Below are positions 54,503 through 62,199 of a stretch of 64,000 nucleotides of DNA, one piece after another; position 1 is the stretch's first letter; every line of letters begins with the position of its first letter. The stretch spans positions 186,001-250,000 of the forward strand of contig JACKQF010000003.1 of NCBI GenBank assembly GCA_024232965.1, read 5' to 3'. Under the pieces are notes generated by a model. The model was given only the letters and a program-made list of their open reading frames with translations. It made no database searches and was not told the origin of the DNA. Made by a program: the position numbers and the translations under genes. Origin of the DNA: Verrucomicrobiaceae bacterium (lineage in GTDB: Bacteria > Verrucomicrobiota > Verrucomicrobiia > Verrucomicrobiales > Verrucomicrobiaceae).

Positions 54503-55702
54503 ATCGTCGTCATCCGCATCATCCCATCCGCCACCTGCGCCAGGTTTCTTCTTGGCTGCGGAGATGTTGCGATGCACCCAGACGCTCTGCACCAGCCCCA
54601 TCATAAACATGGAGACGAGGAGGAAGGTGCCCCCTGCGCTGATGAATGGCAGCGGAATACCGATGATCGGCAGCATGTTCAGGTTCATCCCAGCGTGCTG
54701 GAAAGTGTGCGCGAAAAACATGGCACCCACGCCGACTGCGAGTAATCGGCCCAATTGATCTCGTGCGTAGAACGCTACAAAGACGATCTGAAAGAGCAGC
54801 AGCGCCAGGAAGGACAGCAGCATGAGCGTGCCGCGAAAACCGAACTCCTCCGCGATCACCGAGAAAATGAAGTCGTTGGCGCCTTCGTTCGGGAAGAAGG
54901 TGTGGTGCACCGACTTTTGATCTGGAACTTTGACGGAGAGTGGGCCTTTGCCCTCCAGCCCGGCCGAGGCGACTGCGATCTGCATGTAGTTGGCCACGTA
55001 GCCCTCGTTCCGGCGGTCCACCTTCTCTTCCTGATTGGTCAGCATGTAGTAGGCCGTGTTGATGCGGTCCTTCTGGTAGTCCTTGAGGGCAAAAACGTAC
55101 ACGAGTGGCACGACGCACATCACGCCCTGAATCAGGACGATCATGTAGCGGAAAGGGATGCTGCCAACCAGCATCATGGATAGAAAGACCGGTCCCCAAA
55201 CCAAGCCGGAGCCAAGGTCTTCCTTGATGACCATAGCTGCGGGCACACCAGCTAGGAGGCCTGCTACCATGAGTCGCAACCAAGGTCTGCGGAAAACGGA
55301 CCAGATGCGTGGGAGTTCTCCAAACACGACGGCCATGGTTACGATCCCGGCCAGCATGGCGATCTGAGATGGCTGAACGGAGCGGCCAGCGATGTTGATC
55401 CAGGCTTTGTTCCCTTTGATCTCAATGCCGTACAATTCCAGGGCGATCAGGCCTGCTATCCCCAAGAGATAGAGGGGGATGCAGGCCCAGCGCACCCATC
55501 GGTAATCAGTCAACGCGACGATGAAGACAATTGGAATACCCATCAGCGCATAATGCATCTGCTCCCGCCATTTGCCGGACCACAGTTCGTCACGGAAGTA
55601 GGTGGCGTTGTAGATCGCGTACACGCCAAAGGCCATTAAGGCCAGCATGTTGATCATGATGATCCAGTTGATGCCGAGGAACTTCTTGAAAAGCGGCGTC
55701 AT
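54497..55702 (-). CDS. rodA: Rod-shape SEDS glycosyltransferase RodA
   Basis: Protein of 401 aa with about ten membrane helices. SEDS motifs include GNKAWINIAGRSVQPSQ, KEDLGSGLVWGP, HHTFFPNEGANDFIFSVIAEEFG and PLPFISAGGTFLL. RodA polymerises peptidoglycan glycan strands during elongation, with a class B PBP that is not in this window. The C-terminus ends in an unusual Asp-rich tail (WDDADDDDD). Its start overlaps the OppF-type ATPase stop by 4 bp, so the two are translationally coupled. Confidence 0.93.
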   Translation of the reverse strand: MTPLFKKFLGINWIIMINMLALMAFGVYAIYNATYFRDELWSGKWREQMHYALMGIPIVFIVALTDYRWVRWACIPLYLLGIAGLIALELYGIEIKGNKAWINIAGRSVQPSQIAMLAGIVTMAVVFGELPRIWSVFRRPWLRLMVAGLLAGVPAAMVIKEDLGSGLVWGPVFLSMMLVGSIPFRYMIVLIQGVMCVVPLVYVFALKDYQKDRINTAYYMLTNQEEKVDRRNEGYVANYMQIAVASAGLEGKGPLSVKVPDQKSVHHTFFPNEGANDFIFSVIAEEFGFRGTLMLLSFLALLLFQIVFVAFYARDQLGRLLAVGVGAMFFAHTFQHAGMNLNMLPIIGIPLPFISAGGTFLLVSMFMMGLVQSVWVHRNISAAKKKPGAGGGWDDADDDDD

Positions 55703-56505
55703 GCGGCGCGGTGGGAGAGAGAAAGTTTGGGGATGGAGCCCAGCAGTCGCCGGGTGTATTCGTGCTGCGGATCATCGCACAGTGCATCCGCTGCACCTGA
55801 CTCCACGATCCGTCCACGATTCATAACGGCGATGTCGTCGCTCATGTGACGAACGACGGCAAGATCGTGGGCGATAAAGAGAAGGGTCAATTTGAGTTCT
55901 TCCTGGAGGTCCTTGAGGAGGTTCAGGATCTGCGCCTGCACGCTGACGTCCAGGGCGCTGACGGGTTCATCGCAAATGAGGACCCGTGGCTTGACGGCCA
56001 GTGCTCGGGCGATGCCGATGCGTTGGCGTTGGCCGCCGCTGAACTCGTGCGGGTAGCGGGAAATGGCATCCTCCGGCAGTCCGACCTTGCCCAAGAGGGC
56101 GGCGACCACTTGGTCTTGCTCTTCTTCTCCCATGGCCTTGAAGTGAATATTCAAGGGCTCGGTGATGATGCGACCGACCGTCATGCGGGGATTGAGTGAG
56201 CCGATGGGATCTTGGAAAACCATCTGGAGATCTTTGCGCAGCGGGCGGAAATCGCCTTCGCTCATGCCGAGAATTTCCTTGTCTTCATACCAAGCCTTGC
56301 CGCCAGTGGGTGGCGTCAGTTTGAGGAGTGCGCGGGCAACGGTGGATTTACCGCTGCCGCTTTCGCCGACGAGGCCCAGGGTTTTCCCCTCGGTGATGGA
56401 AAAACTCACGTCATCCACCGCTTTCACCACGTCCCCGCGGCGTCCAAACAGCCCGCTGCGGACGGGAAAGTGAACCTGGAGGCCTTCTACTCGGAGCAAT
56501 GACAT
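55699..56505 (-). CDS. Orphan OppF/DppF-type ABC ATPase
   Basis: I start at MSLLRVEGLQVHFPVRSG (56505); the frame extends 8 codons further. The 268-aa protein has the OppF/DppF features: Walker A GESGSGKST, Q-loop MVFQDPIGSLNPRMTV, signature FSGGQRQRIGIARAL, Walker B VLICDEPVSALDVS and H-loop FIAHDLAVV. Normally it pairs with OppD and two permeases, but upstream is a sulfatase and downstream is rodA, so no partner is local. Typical OppF C-terminal extensions with the Fe-S cysteine motif are absent. Coupling to rodA may be chance compaction, or it may link peptide recycling to wall growth. Confidence 0.88.
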   Translation of the reverse strand: MSLLRVEGLQVHFPVRSGLFGRRGDVVKAVDDVSFSITEGKTLGLVGESGSGKSTVARALLKLTPPTGGKAWYEDKEILGMSEGDFRPLRKDLQMVFQDPIGSLNPRMTVGRIITEPLNIHFKAMGEEEQDQVVAALLGKVGLPEDAISRYPHEFSGGQRQRIGIARALAVKPRVLICDEPVSALDVSVQAQILNLLKDLQEELKLTLLFIAHDLAVVRHMSDDIAVMNRGRIVESGAADALCDDPQHEYTRRLLGSIPKLSLSHRAA

Positions 56506-56604
56506 GGTTTGTGAGTAATCTACTGGCAATAGAGTCGCAAGAGGATATCACACGCCACGTCGATTCCCAGACTTTCTTTGGTGATGTTGGAATCTTCGAC
56601 GGAG

Positions 56605-58194
56605 TTACTTTCCGCTCGTTGCGGCGATGGCTTCAGCGACGGTTTTGATACCCAGCGGTTTATAGGCATCAAAGGGACCGTCTGCGGAACCCTTGGGCCA
56701 GGTGGCCGGATCTGCGTATTGACCATCGTCCTTGTATTCCTTTTGCAGGCGGGTGATTTCCTCTTTGAGGTCGTTGAATACCTTCTGGACCTCGGGCTGT
56801 TCAGAGTCGGACTGTGAGAAAAGCAGGTTGTGCTGTTCGGTGGGGTCTTTGACCAGATCAAAGAGTTCATAGGCCTTTTTGTCCCAATAATAGATGAGCT
56901 TGTGGGTGGCGGTGCGCACACCGTAATGGGCGGCGGTGTTGTGGTGGCCGGGGCTGTGGTAGTAGCGATAGTAGAAGGTCTTGCGCCAGTCGGATGGGGA
57001 CTCGCCACGCAGGAGCGGGGCGATGCTACGCCCCTGCATGCTTTCAGGGACGGGCAGTCCGGCGAAATCGAGGAAAGTGGGCGCCAGATCGATGTTGGAG
57101 ACAAATTGATCCGGCGTGATGCCTGCCTTGATGCCGGGGCCGCGTGCGATGAGCGGGACGTGCAAACCGGGCTCATACATGAAGCGTTTGTCGTAAAGAC
57201 CGAGGTCGCCCAGATACCAGCCATTGTCGGCGGAGTAGATGACGATGGTGCTTTCTGCGAGACCGGATTTGTCGAGGTAATCTAGCACCTTGCCGACATT
57301 GTCATCGACCCCTTGGACGCAGGCGAGGTAGTCCTGCATGTAGCGCTGGTACTTCCATTTGACGAGGTCTTTGCCGGTGAGGGTCTTGCCGTCAACGACG
57401 AGCTCCATGGGCTTTTCGTTCAGCCATTTCATCTTGGCCGGCCCTTCGAGGGCTTTCGGCACGGGGAGCTTGAGGTCGCGCCGGGTGAGGTCGCGCGCCA
57501 CAGTTTGTTCGTTTTCGGGGAGGGCTGCTGGGCGGGTACTGTAGTCATCCCAGAGTGTATCCGGTTCAGGGATGACTTTGTCTTTAAAAAGGGCCTTGTT
57601 GCGCTCGTCCGGTTCCCAGGCGCGATGCGGTGCCTTTTGGTGCAGCATTAGGAAGAAGGGCTTGTCTTTGGGCCGGGTCTCGATGAACTCGACGCCCAGG
57701 TCTCCGGTGATGTCGGTGCAGTGACCTTGAATGGTGAGTTTGTGTCCGGCTACGAGGAAGGCGGGATCCAAGTATTGTCCTTGCCCAGGCAGGACGATCC
57801 AGCGGTCAAATCCGGTTGGATCGCTGCCCAGATGCCATTTGCCGATCATGCCCGTGTGGTAGCCCCCCGCTTGGAGGTGTTTGGCGACGTTGTCGCGGCT
57901 GCCCTCAAAGCGATTGAAAACCGGCACTCCATTGAGGTGCGAATACTGTCCGGTAATCAGGGTGGCGCGGCTGGGAGTGCAGATGGAGTTGGTGACAAAG
58001 GAATTCAAAAAACGTGCACCACCCGCTGCGATCCTGTCGATGTTTGGCGTCTTGTTAACCTTGGATCCGTAGGCGGAAATGGCGTTCTGAGCATGGTCGT
58101 CAGAGAAAATGAACAAGATATTCGGCCGATCCGCAGCAGTGGCGGAGCTGGCAAGTGCGAGTAGGGCAAGGAAGATGCGTTTCATCATGGGCAT
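56605..58194 (-). CDS. Secreted sulfatase
   Basis: Protein of 529 aa with signal peptide (KRIFLALLALASSATAA). Sulfatase metal and catalytic residues are RPNILFIFSDDHAQ, the formylglycine motif CTPSRATLITG, GMIGKWHLG and IYSADNGWYLGD. It hydrolyses sulfate esters, probably on polysaccharides such as algal or host glycans; activation needs a formylglycine-generating enzyme not seen here. The C-terminal DUF-like part has TATHKLIYYWDKKAYELFDL and KDPTEQHNLL, typical of choline- or glycan-sulfatases. The start could also be the ATG at 58188 or 58185. Confidence 0.92.
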   Translation of the reverse strand: MPMMKRIFLALLALASSATAADRPNILFIFSDDHAQNAISAYGSKVNKTPNIDRIAAGGARFLNSFVTNSICTPSRATLITGQYSHLNGVPVFNRFEGSRDNVAKHLQAGGYHTGMIGKWHLGSDPTGFDRWIVLPGQGQYLDPAFLVAGHKLTIQGHCTDITGDLGVEFIETRPKDKPFFLMLHQKAPHRAWEPDERNKALFKDKVIPEPDTLWDDYSTRPAALPENEQTVARDLTRRDLKLPVPKALEGPAKMKWLNEKPMELVVDGKTLTGKDLVKWKYQRYMQDYLACVQGVDDNVGKVLDYLDKSGLAESTIVIYSADNGWYLGDLGLYDKRFMYEPGLHVPLIARGPGIKAGITPDQFVSNIDLAPTFLDFAGLPVPESMQGRSIAPLLRGESPSDWRKTFYYRYYHSPGHHNTAAHYGVRTATHKLIYYWDKKAYELFDLVKDPTEQHNLLFSQSDSEQPEVQKVFNDLKEEITRLQKEYKDDGQYADPATWPKGSADGPFDAYKPLGIKTVAEAIAATSGK

Positions 58195-58287
58195 GATAGG
58201 CCGGAAACTTGGCTTTTGCCAAGTGCAGAAGCTACTCTCTCAGTCGCGGAGCACCGACGAACCTTCGCGGGAGGACAAACCCGCCCG

Positions 58288-58307
58288 CGGAATGCAAGAG
58301 CATTCCG
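58288..58307. repeat. Dispersed palindrome, second copy
   Basis: CGGAATGC-AAGA-GCATTCCG is a perfect 8-bp stem. It resembles GAATGC-ATGA-GCATTC at 23252-23267. A second hairpin, ACTTGGC-TTTT-GCCAAGT (58207-58224), lies in the same 152-bp gap between the sulfatase and pilT genes. Confidence 0.5.
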
Positions 58308-58346
58308 AAACCGATCAACGGCGCGGCTGACGTCGGATCCGTCCGG

Positions 58347-59456
58347 CTACTTGGAGTCTCCGCCAGCGTTCATTGCCTTGGCTTCGTCTGGGGGGAGGAA
58401 GGATTTGAAGCGGGTCTTGTCGATGGCCTTCATGTAGGCTTCGTTCGGGCTGACGAAGCCGTCGCGGAGTTTCTGCCAGATGGCCTCGTCCATGAACTGC
58501 ATTCCTTGTGCTTTGCCGCCGATAATGACGTCGTAGAGCTTCTGGGTCGCACCCTCGCGGATGATAGAACCAACGGCTGGCGTGGACACCATGATCTCAT
58601 TCACGGCGACACGGCCTTTGCCATCTGCCTTTTTCATCAGCAACTGGGCGACGACGCCTTTGAGTGATGCGGCAAGCATCGTGCGGACCTGACTTTGCTC
58701 CGTGGCTGGGAAGACGTCAATGATACGGTCAACGGTTTTGCGGGCGTTGTTCGTGTGCAGGGTCCCAAACACCAGCAGACCCGTTTCCGCGGCTGTCAGG
58801 GCCAGGGAGATGGTTTCAAGGTCGCGCATTTCCCCCACAAGGACAATGTCCGCATCTTCGCGGAGGGCGGCCCGCAGACCGTCGGCGAAGGACGGGGTCT
58901 GGATCGGAACTTCACGTTGGGTGATGATGCTCTTCTTATTGCGGTGCACGAATTCGATCGGTTCTTCGATCGTGATGATGTGGCGACGGAAGTTTGTATT
59001 AATGTAATCCAGCAGGGCGGCCAGAGTTGTAGATTTGCCGGAACCTGTCGGCCCTGTGACGAGCACGAGACCGGATCTGATGTGGCCAAACTCCTTCACG
59101 ACTGGCGGGATGCCGAGTTGCTCAAGTGAGGCGATCTTGGTGGGAATGATACGGAATACAGCGCCGTAGCCGTATTGCTGGCGGAGGAAATTGCAGCGGA
59201 AACGGTGGTCCGCATCCATTTCATAAGCGAAGTCGAGATCACCTTTTTCAACGTACCGGTCCCAGGCCCGCGGCTCGCAAATTTCACGCATCATGGCCTC
59301 CATGGTCTCCTGCGTGAGGATGACGTCGTCAATCGGCTTGATGCTGCCGTGAACGCGGATTTTCGGTGGCTGCCCCTCGCTAAGGTGCAAGTCAGAACCG
59401 CCCAACTCGATGAGGCGGTGGAAGTAGTTATCGATGATCGGCATGGGAGCGGACAA
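58347..59456 (-). CDS. pilT: PilT/PilU-like twitching motility ATPase
   Basis: Protein of 369 aa, family length. Residues: GSDLHLSEGQPPKIRVHG, Walker A GPTGSGKSTT, Asp box IEEPIEFVH, Walker B VLVGEMRDLETI, His box GTLHTNNA and DRIIDVFP. It powers retraction of type IV pili. The C-terminus AQGMQFMDEAIWQKL resembles PilU-like paralogues more than classical PilT. The frame begins MSAPMPIID, and the second Met is an alternative start. It follows a second PilT gene by 40 bp on the same strand. Confidence 0.92.
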   Translation of the reverse strand: MSAPMPIIDNYFHRLIELGGSDLHLSEGQPPKIRVHGSIKPIDDVILTQETMEAMMREICEPRAWDRYVEKGDLDFAYEMDADHRFRCNFLRQQYGYGAVFRIIPTKIASLEQLGIPPVVKEFGHIRSGLVLVTGPTGSGKSTTLAALLDYINTNFRRHIITIEEPIEFVHRNKKSIITQREVPIQTPSFADGLRAALREDADIVLVGEMRDLETISLALTAAETGLLVFGTLHTNNARKTVDRIIDVFPATEQSQVRTMLAASLKGVVAQLLMKKADGKGRVAVNEIMVSTPAVGSIIREGATQKLYDVIIGGKAQGMQFMDEAIWQKLRDGFVSPNEAYMKAIDKTRFKSFLPPDEAKAMNAGGDSK

Positions 59457-59496
59457 TGGACTTGGAAGGGACGTTGGGTCTAAAAGGGGGGATGGA

Positions 59497-60606
59497 TCAG
59501 GATTTGAAGAAGGTCTTCATGACGACCTTGTCTTCCGCACGTGATTCGCATTCTTCGCGGGTGATGAGACCCTTGGAATACAGCTCTCGCAAGGAATCGT
59601 CCATGGTGATCATGCCGACGTTTTTGCCTGTCTGCATGACGCCATTGAGCATGAAAGTTTTGCCTTCACGAATGCAGTTGGCGACGGCGGGAGTATTGAC
59701 GAGTAGTTCCAAGGCCATCACGCGACCGTTGCCGTCGGGCTTCGGAACGAGCTGTTGCGAGATGATGCCGCGAAGGGATTCCGAGACCATGATACGGATC
59801 TGATCGCGTTGGTCGGATGGGAATACGTCCAGCACACGGTCCAGTGTGCGGGCGGAGTTACCGGTGTGTAGGGTGCCTAGCACCAAGTGACCCGTTTCAG
59901 CTGCGGTGATGGCTAGAGAGATGGTCTCCAGGTCGCGCATTTCCCCCACCATGATGATATCCGGATCTTCACGGAGGGCGCCGCGCAGAGCGGCTGCAAA
60001 GGATTCCGTGTGGGTGCCGACCTCACGCTGGTTGATGTGGCAGCTTTTGGGCTCCAGAACGTATTCGATCGGGTCTTCAAGCGTGATGATGTGGTCCTGG
60101 CGCTCTTTGTTGATTTCATCAACCAGGGCAGCCAGCGTCGTGGATTTGCCGCAACCCACTGGGCCAGTCACAAGCACGAGGCCGTTGTGATAGCGAATCA
60201 GCGTGCGGACGGTGTCCGGCAGTCCGAGGTCGTCAATACTGCGAGTGTTGGCATTGATCACCCGAAAGGCCATGTCGATGCCGAGGCGCTGTTGGACGAC
60301 GGAGGAACGGAAGCGGCCGTACCCGGGGGAATAGGCAAAGTCCACGTCGCCTTTTTCTTCGAGCAACTGGATCTGTTTCTCACCCAGGAAGCCGTAAGCG
60401 AGGCGCCGGGAGTCTTCGGCTGTCAGAATCGAAGCATTGTTCCAGATCGGCTGGAGATTGCCGAATCGGCGCCACGTGGGCTGGGAGCCAGTCGCGAGGT
60501 GAAGGTCAGAAGCATCGTACTCCATGCAAAACCGCAGATAGTCATCGACGGATGACAGCACGGGCAGGGTGTCGGCTGGGGCGAGGGTGGCTTCGGTGTC
60601 AGACAT
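59497..60606 (-). CDS. pilT: PilT-type twitching motility ATPase
   Basis: Protein of 369 aa. Residues: ASDLHLATGSQPTWRRFG, Walker A GPVGCGKSTT (a variant loop), Asp box LEDPIEYV, Walker B IMVGEMRDLETI, His box GTLHTGNSA and DRVLDVFPSDQ. The C-terminus NTPAVANCIREGKTF and TGKNVGMITMDDSL is of PilT style. Together with the adjacent gene it forms a tandem retraction-ATPase pair, as in PilT/PilU. No pilin, pilB, pilC or secretin gene adjoins them. Confidence 0.92.
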   Translation of the reverse strand: MSDTEATLAPADTLPVLSSVDDYLRFCMEYDASDLHLATGSQPTWRRFGNLQPIWNNASILTAEDSRRLAYGFLGEKQIQLLEEKGDVDFAYSPGYGRFRSSVVQQRLGIDMAFRVINANTRSIDDLGLPDTVRTLIRYHNGLVLVTGPVGCGKSTTLAALVDEINKERQDHIITLEDPIEYVLEPKSCHINQREVGTHTESFAAALRGALREDPDIIMVGEMRDLETISLAITAAETGHLVLGTLHTGNSARTLDRVLDVFPSDQRDQIRIMVSESLRGIISQQLVPKPDGNGRVMALELLVNTPAVANCIREGKTFMLNGVMQTGKNVGMITMDDSLRELYSKGLITREECESRAEDKVVMKTFFKS

Positions 60607-60612
60607 GGAAAC

Positions 60613-60993
60613 TTAGCGAAATTCAGTGGGTGACTGGGAAGGTGCGGCCGTTGGGGCAGGGAAAAGATCTTTAATGCGGGAAGCAATGAGGGTGAACGCC
60701 GCCTTTTTGGCCATTCCGATTAATGGGCTGGTCACTAAAGCAGCAAGCGTGCGATTTGTAGCGACTTTGCCAGAAATGTCACGCTCATTCTTGCGAGGCC
60801 TGAAAGGATTAAGTACTCGGACAGCAATGACGCCCGCGACGACGGCACCTGCGACCCAAATCCAGCGGTAATTTTCGATACTGCGGCTGACCAGCGCCTT
60901 GGGGTGCCATTCGCGGGAGGTCTCCCCCATGTGAACATGGATGGCGGCTCTGGCGTGGTCGAGATCCCGGAGTATGAGTTCCTTTTCCGTCAT
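60613..60993 (-). CDS. Small membrane protein of the YqjD/YqjE-like operon
   Basis: Protein of 126 aa with a central membrane helix (WIWVAGAVVAGVIAVRVLNPF) and weak second hydrophobicity (TLAALVTSPLIGMAKKAAF). The N-terminus ELILRDLDHARAAIHVHMGE is helical and charged. It overlaps the gene upstream by 4 bp. It occupies the place of YqjK in the enterobacterial yqjDEK operon, though no sequence likeness is evident. Family not recognised. Confidence 0.6.
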   Translation of the reverse strand: MTEKELILRDLDHARAAIHVHMGETSREWHPKALVSRSIENYRWIWVAGAVVAGVIAVRVLNPFRPRKNERDISGKVATNRTLAALVTSPLIGMAKKAAFTLIASRIKDLFPAPTAAPSQSPTEFR

Positions 60994-61421
60994 GGCTGTG
61001 ATTCATCTCCCGCGATCCACTCCCGGTCTCGTTTGAGTTGATTGAAGCTCTCTTCAAAAATGCGCAGCGTCGTCAGTTTGCGCTTGAGCCAGACGGACGC
61101 TAGCATTCCCAGCACGATGTGCGCACCGGCCAGCGCCATGGCAGCTCGGCTCCAATGCCACCCGGTGCGTTCAGCTAGCATCCAGACAATGGCAGGCATG
61201 GCGAGCAGCCAACCGGTAAAGAGTGCGCCAAAGGTCGCCAGCGCCAGCAGAGTAGCCCCAGTGATGCGGGAGCCAGCTTCGCGTGCCTCGATCTGCACGA
61301 GCCTGCCGCGTGCCTCTGCATATAGCACCCAAGCCCGCACAAGCCCACGGAGACCGCTGGCGGTCGTGGGCCCTGATGGAGGTATGACGGGATCCATTGC
61401 GTCGATGGAGGGAGCGGCCAT
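60990..61421 (-). CDS. Phage-holin-family / YqjE-like membrane protein
   Basis: Protein of 143 aa. An amphipathic N-terminal helix (LRGLVRAWVLYAEARGRLVQIEAREAG) is followed by two membrane segments (LLALATFGALFTGWLLAMPAI and AMALAGAHIVLGMLASVWL) and a charged tail EESFNQLKRDREWI. This is the pattern of the holin-superfamily protein YqjE (Phage_holin_3_6 type), small inner-membrane proteins of unclear role. It sits between a YqjD-like gene and a third small membrane gene. Confidence 0.75.
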   Translation of the reverse strand: MAAPSIDAMDPVIPPSGPTTASGLRGLVRAWVLYAEARGRLVQIEAREAGSRITGATLLALATFGALFTGWLLAMPAIVWMLAERTGWHWSRAAMALAGAHIVLGMLASVWLKRKLTTLRIFEESFNQLKRDREWIAGDESQP

Positions 61422-61457
61422 TGGGGGCGCTCCCCCGGCTTCACCGATGGGCGTTGG

Positions 61458-61862
61458 TTAGCGACGCAGGATGGCACCGAGCAGGAAGCCGGCACCAAAA
61501 GCTGTCAACAGAGCCTGGACGGGCTTTTCCCGAGCAAATTTCTCCGCCTGCATGCGGAGATCTTCATAGCGGTCTTTGGCGTCGCTCATGGCATTGCCGG
61601 CGTAGTCGCGGATTTCACCGGCTTTTTCACGGATGTCTTCCACGCGCTGGCCAGCGGCGGCTCTAATCGTGTCAGCACGGTCACCAGCCATCGATCGCAG
61701 CTCGGCGGCCTTTTGGCCAACGGCCCCGCGGAGTTCTTCGGCCTTCTGGGCGGCGGCAGCCCGGAGCTCTTCAGCGGCTTTCATGGCGCTGGCTTTGGCG
61801 GCCTGGAATGGATCGTGCCCTGTAGCGGGGGCAAAGGGGGAATCGGGTGCAGAGTCAGTCAT
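61458..61862 (-). CDS. DUF883 / YqjD-ElaB-like protein
   Basis: Protein of 134 aa. Most of it is an Ala/Glu-rich amphipathic helix with an 11-residue-like periodicity (EELRAAAAQKAEELRGAV, then QKAAELRSMAGDRADTIRA). It ends in the characteristic C-terminal membrane tail PVQALLTAFGAGFLLGAILRR. YqjD and ElaB of E. coli are tail-anchored and bind stationary-phase ribosomes; whether this homologue does so is unknown. It is the first gene of a three-gene operon. Confidence 0.8.
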   Translation of the reverse strand: MTDSAPDSPFAPATGHDPFQAAKASAMKAAEELRAAAAQKAEELRGAVGQKAAELRSMAGDRADTIRAAAGQRVEDIREKAGEIRDYAGNAMSDAKDRYEDLRMQAEKFAREKPVQALLTAFGAGFLLGAILRR

Positions 61863-62199
61863 GGCGGTAGATTGGTAAATAGGTTCAGCTGCAATGAATT
61901 AAGCCCCTCTGGCATTTGAAGCGAGTAAAAAATGGACATTCGAGGCGGTTTGTCGCCGGGAAGACGTGGAGCCGAACTCAATTGTTCAAACCAGCCGGCA
62001 CTTCAATTTCCTGATGAGAGGTCCTGGAGAGGTAGAGGGCCCTCGACGGTCGGTTTTACTTGGGGTTCGATAAGTTTATGGCGTTTTTTGATTTCGGGTG
62101 AGCGGAATTGCCTGATGGGTGGCGAGAAGATGAATAATAGTTTTGTAGGTGTTAAATTATCATGTGGACTATATAAAATATAAATGCAATATTTCTTGA
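61863..62199. promoter_or_regulatory. Divergent promoter region
   Basis: 337 bp with no supported gene. The right end is AT-rich (about 62130-62195), with ATATAAAATATAAATG just before the M48-like gene and a possible -10 TATAAA at 62172-62177, but no -35 at the right spacing. The left end would hold the promoter of the DUF883 operon. Confidence 0.4.

Noticed and set aside
54519..55283. 254-aa minus-strand frame within rodA
   Set aside because: It is a shifted frame of a clear SEDS protein, rich in Arg/Pro, with no family.
61932..62183. 83-aa plus-strand frame before the M48-like gene
   Set aside because: It lies in the AT-rich divergent promoter region, with no ribosome site or recognisable sequence.
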